From: Cyprinodon diabolis
Taxonomy: Eukaryota > Chordata > Actinopteri > Cyprinodontiformes > Cyprinodontidae
Assembly: GCA_030533445.1 (NCBI GenBank)
Contig: CM060062.1
Location: forward strand, 17,688,164-17,752,163
Reading direction: 5' to 3'
Length of the DNA stretch: 64,000 nucleotides
In this document: positions 59,551 to 64,000 of the stretch, in pieces
Layout: each line of letters begins with the position of its first letter
Numbering within the stretch: the first letter of the stretch is position 1
Position numbers and translations under genes: made by a program
The notes under the pieces: model-generated
What the model was told of the DNA's origin: nothing
The model's input: the letters and a program-made list of their open reading frames with translations, nothing else
Database searches by the model: none

Positions 59551-62500
59551 ACCAATCACTGCAAATCACACTGAATGGCTTTTAATCTTTTATTTTTTTC
59601 TTTAGGTATAAATGCCAAAATTGGGTATGGAAACTGCCAAATTTAAATCATAAAATCACATAATTTATAAAATAACTTGCACAATACAGCAAGTACAGAG
59701 GTCAAAAGAATGTATGAAAATTTTAATTTAAAAGATTGAAAATAGTTATACATATATAATTTTCTTATACATCACAGAACCACCGATGTAGTATTTTATT
59801 AGTCTGTGTAGGAAATAGATTTTATATAGGCCTAAGAAAGCAAATATACCAGTTATTTGTTGGTTATTTTAATAGTGAGATTGTGCTGGTTGAAATCATA
59901 TATTTTCCAGTTTAGGAGTAGGTCTATGGCATAGGGGTTATTACATGACGAAAGGAGAGAGGAAGAGGGCAAGAAAAGAGCCAACCCGCAAACATCAGAC
60001 GTCATATCGACATTGGTTTTTAGGCTAAATCTGGTCCGTCTGACATAGTCTTGATTTAGTCCAGAAATAGCTCTTGAACTGTTTTGGTCATTCTCTGTTT
60101 GTCCAGCTTTATTCCAATAATAGACATTGAAAAGACACTGCAAACCCAAAGTCTCAACATCTTTTCAACAATCTGAAAACTACAGCTTTTAACCTTTTAC
60201 TTCTTAACCAAATGTAGACGTTGTCGTCTTTTCAATGTCTTTTCAACCAACTGTCGCTCGGTGGGAAAGATGCTGTGCACCCAAGGAGAAGAGGTGATGC
60301 TAGCGGGATGACTGGAGCTCTACAAAAAGCTGGAGAGAAATAACTGAGGTAAACATCTGGAAAATTATTTTGGTCTATTCCTAAATGGTCTGATATGAAT
60401 AATGTAATTTTACTTATGTATAAAATGTTACATATCTACAGTAAATCCATTTAAGTTATTACACACCGTAACTTTAAACATCAAAATTATTTTCAACACC
60501 TCAACATGGACATTTGTGCATTTTGAGATAAGACATTCTGGAGGCTTTATTTACATTAATGAGTTGGAGAAAAAAAAGTTGAACATTTTTAAGCGAGTAA
60601 ATCCATCTCAAATCTTGTGGAGTCTCTGTGGAGTCAATTCATCAGAATTATGATCTTACTTAAATATTTTGCTCTTTTTCGAGTGGGAGACCAGCAGGCA
60701 CTAGGAGTAACCAGTGAAAGCTCTCTCAACTTGACTGTTAACGATTTGCGGCTGCCGTTGCAGCTGAAAGTTAATATAAACATTTTTCATAAACTCTTTT
60801 TCCATAGTAAAGTAAGAAAATTCAAATAATGACGAGAGCATTCTTTTATCCTTGGCTTTTTAAAACCTGTGGAGTGAACCCCCATTTTACATATTAATTT
60901 TCCCTACGCTTGCGTCAAGCTGGAAAAGTTCCAATTTCTGAATGCCCACTGCTGGGACGCCAGGGCGTGCTTCTTTCAACACTGCTTGACACTGACCACC
61001 ATATAATTTGCTTGTGAATTAAATGCCCAGATGGCAAGAATGCTTTTGGTGTGAACTCACCATAAAAGGCTAAATCCAAAGACGGCAAATTGGAGACCCT
61101 TGCTTCTCTTCCTTCACCATTTTTACGAGGACATGGACACAATTGTGGGTAGGTAAGGAAATCTAGACTGCTGTGCCATATGTGGACAGCATTTAGCCTT
61201 TCAAACATCATTATGCAACAGAAATCATATTGTGGAACTACAGCCTTCTGAAAAAGAACAACAACAAAACACAAGTAACCCAAATGTAGTGCAGTCCTGA
61301 AGCTCCTCATTACACAAACCAAAACTAATGAAGTTGTATACATTTGTATGTTTTAAACAGTGCATGCAAAGCAATAATGTATTTTTGTTATTTTCCAAGA
61401 GGTTGACTGTGTTCATATAGGGACTGTAGGATTCCTTACACCTTTTTAACCCATACTGTACATATGACTGAAAGAATATTGAGTGCCTTTTCCTACCTCC
61501 ATTATTTGGCTCTTTGCCCAAAGAGTCATTACTTGGTTGCTGTATTCATACTAGGTTAAAGTGTTGGAAAGGAACAGTGTATATCCCCTAATCACACCAT
61601 TATGACAGTAACACCCATGGATGTTACTATGAGCATTGTGCTGTAGGGAAAATGGCAATGAGAGGGAAGCTGGTCATAGCTAATGTGAAAATGGACGTAG
61701 ATAAATGAATGAAATCACTGGAAGGAAATGAATAAAAACATGCAAAGCAGTAGATACTTAGCTGAAGACAGTACTAAACATAACACATAACTGGGGCAAT
61801 TATTGAAAACTGCTTCTCATCAAAACTCTCCATTTGGTTGGACTGACCAAAGCTGGTAGACATGTCCCAAAAGTGGTTTCTACAAGAAATAGATGAAGGG
61901 GCGCTGATTCATAGATATGTAAAGCTTCTCCCTTTTAATCTGCAAAATGTTTTCTACCACCAAACAAGAATATTCTACTCCATTACATTAAATCCCAATA
62001 TGAACTTTGCAGGTGTGAAAAAAATTCAAAAAGGACATCCATTTTTTTTGGAAGGCACAGCAAATGTATTCTCTAATTATTTTCAGTTTTTTCAAATCAC
62101 TGAGCTGTTGTACAAGAACCTCTGTCTTCTGCAAGGATATAGATATTAACCCTGGTAAATAAATGAGACACCTCCCCAGCTCAACGAAATTAAAAAATCG
62201 GAAGTACTGAGGATGCATTAAGCTTGAATGTGTCATACAAGTATATTATTGCACACATCTACTTAATGTCCTGTATTTTTCCCCCTGCCTAATGCCAGAC
62301 CTGTGGCATGCACAACCTGGCTGAGATCAAAGGATCACAGTCAGGAGAGAGTGAGCACACGATCCGCCAGCGCACACATGTTCACACCTGACATCTCTCT
62401 CAAAGCCCATCAGCATTAACACATCATCATGCCACACCATGTTACTCTGGTGAGATCAGAGCATCTGAGGAAACTGCTGCTTAACTGGAAAAAGATTCTG

Positions 62501-62685
62501 TATGATGATTTCACACTGAAATAAAAAGAAGAATTAAATATATTCACAAATCCCCCAAAAGGTTATAAAAGAGAAAAAAAAAAATTTCTAGTAGAAAGTG
62601 GGACAGACTTAATCGTTTCTAAACACCTCTATTACATAACACTTCCACTTGCTTTTGCAAATGTTCTCTGAATATCAACACTTAC
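59551..62685. other. no gene seen
   Basis: At 60115-60260 TTGAAAAGACA/GTCTTTTCAAC words recur in both orientations, like a decayed fish repeat. At 60900-61100 a GC-richer block (GACGCCAGGGCGTGCTTC ... GTGTGAACTCACCAT) looks like repeat debris. A 142-codon minus frame here matches nothing. Confidence 0.5.
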
Positions 62686-62761
62686 TGGCTTGCATGAGCT
62701 GACCCTGCCGCCCAAACACCTGAGAGAAAGGGCTTCGACTGCAGGTGAGCGTCTCCTCCAT
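62686..62761 (-). CDS. first coding exon of an unrecognised host gene
   Basis: On the minus strand ATG (62761) opens 25 codons (MEETLTCSRSPFSQVFGRQG then QLMQA) plus one base, ending at a consensus donor A|GTAAGTG (plus 62679-62685). It leaves phase 1, exactly what the exon at 29355-29512 needs. No signal peptide is evident; the start is short, polar and Gln/Arg-containing, so a cytosolic or nuclear protein is the default guess. Upstream (about 62762-63200) is somewhat GC-richer than the rest of the window and may hold the 5' UTR and promoter, but no TATA box or CpG island is clear. The protein is not one I recognise. Confidence 0.65.
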
Positions 62762-64000
62762 GGTCGAGCCTCTTTAAGACAGGTCCTTCTTCTTCAGAGT
62801 GCACCGAAGGTCAGCTTTCACACAGGAGTAGTCTTCTCTTGATTTGCCTCCGAAAGCCTCTTCTCGACCTCTTCCTACGCCTTGCTCTGAGATGCTTTTT
62901 GCCTCAGTCAGTTATGTCTCAGCTGACTGTAGATCAGCAGTTGCCTGGTCGCTTCTTGAGCCGCTGAGAGTTGCCTGCTCCTCTTTTGGCTGATGGGAGA
63001 TCTGTGCGTTGCAGTTGCTCTCAATCCGATCATTAAAGCTCCAGTGTGGTGCTGCTTCAGATGGAGAGCACAGCGTGAACAAAGCAAAAGAGAGGGATAG
63101 AGCAATGAAAAAGAGAAGCCTGCTGCAGTGAGAACACTGACTCTTACCCCTCTGATGAACGTGAGAACACTGATCACTGTGTGTTTGCCGAGATGTATGC
63201 AAATGTGTGTGTATGTGTGCAACCATTAACACATTACACCCCTCTGGTGCCTGTTTTCTCTCTCCTAAATCTGCTTGTCTGTGAAAATGTGTTTGCCTCC
63301 TTACAAATCTCATCAGTAGTTTCTATCTGCAAGGAGGCAAAAAGCTGTTTTAAATTATTTCATTTATTGTGCAAAAAGCTATCTTAAACAACCTGGCCCT
63401 GTGTGAGAAAGTAATTTCCCCCCCAAACCTAATAAGCGCGTAATGGAGCCACTCTTGCCATTGGGACTTTTATGCTATTGTGGAGGAATTTTAGTCCTCT
63501 CTTTTTTGCAGATTTTCTTCAATTCATATACATTAACTGCTTTTCAACATAATTGTCCTGCAAATTATACATTTATTCATTTTGAGCCAAAAGGTGGATG
63601 GCTTACTGGCATGCTTAGGATTTTTGCTTTCCTGCATATCCCAAGTATTCAGTAGGGAAATGTCTGGAGCAAAATTCCTATTTTCTTCAACTATGATCCC
63701 GAAGAAGCCGAACATCCACAGAACTACAACAAACACAGCAACAGCACTCCAACCATGTTTGATTATCTTTATGATGTCACACTTCTTCCATGCTGTGCTA
63801 GTTTTACATCGGTTGCAACCAGATAAACTTTCCTAAAAACCTCCGCTAATGTTTCACCATTCAAAAGAATATGTCACCCAAATTTCAATTCAAAATGTCA
63901 GGAATACATTACTGTATAAAACCTTGAACTCAATGCTATTCCTGACATTTTTAATTGAAAAAGATTCCTGGATGGGAAGCAAAATGTCTTCAAACTTGGA
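62762..64000. other. possible 5' UTR/promoter region, then nothing assignable
   Basis: Sequence up to about 63200 has several CpGs and no recognised repeat, fitting a 5' flank of the minus-strand gene. The rest to the window end shows no gene or element. Confidence 0.4.

Noticed and set aside
60915..61343. 142-codon minus frame
   Set aside because: No domain recognised; part overlaps repeat-like debris. Kept as a no-gene region.

Overview
This looks like a non-coding-rich, AT-rich piece of a teleost fish nuclear genome. The mobile elements point that way: three structurally complete Tc1/mariner transposons, a chromodomain-type Ty3/gypsy LTR element of the fish sushi kind, L2-like LINE pieces, several tRNA-derived SINEs and hAT fragments. 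A species cannot be named from the sequence.

Host gene content is sparse. On the minus strand I see a first coding exon (62686-62761, ATG at 62761) and an internal exon (29355-29512). Both have good splice sites and exactly compatible phases (phase 1 at the junction), and are separated by a 33-kb intron. A third minus-strand block (465-716), open in the phase the internal exon would need and ending in a stop, may be the terminal exon. The encoded protein (about 160 aa if these are all its exons) is not one I recognise. Most of the window would then be its introns.

Layout: 1-3.2 kb, hAT-like scrap, TA microsatellite and possible last exon; 4.3-5.2 kb, a SINE-like repeat abutting a decayed Tc1 transposase; 5.2-12.4 kb, mostly unassigned intron; 12.8-18.2 kb, a very young, nearly complete Ty3/gypsy element (546-bp LTRs differing at 2 sites, 5-bp target duplication) with a predicted self-priming site, a single-T frameshift in pol and a fold-back deletion near the integrase C-terminus; 18.2-18.4 kb, a SINE; 20.5-22.4 kb, a dispersed repeat split by a 948-bp hAT element with 8-bp target duplications; 25.8-27.0 kb, Tc1 element A (DD36E); 28.6-29.2 kb, L2 3' end; 29.4 kb, internal exon; 33.9-35.2 kb, Tc1 element B (DD34E); 39.0-40.6 kb, Tc1 element C (DD34E, 202-bp inverted repeats); 44-48 kb, SINE/LINE tails; 50.3-50.8 kb, a spaced 30-bp direct repeat; 53.5-56.9 kb, a LINE (minus strand) lacking its reverse transcriptase; 57.3 kb, a hAT transposase C-terminal pseudogene; 58.3-59.1 kb, a second copy of the 20.5-kb repeat family; 59.3-59.5 kb, a 221-bp hAT MITE; 62.7 kb, first coding exon.

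No CRISPR array, tRNA or rRNA gene, and no clearly new multi-gene system was found. The most informative novelties are the unrecognised split gene, the self-priming geometry and lesions of the gypsy element, and a 13-bp splice-site-like hairpin shared by two repeat copies.
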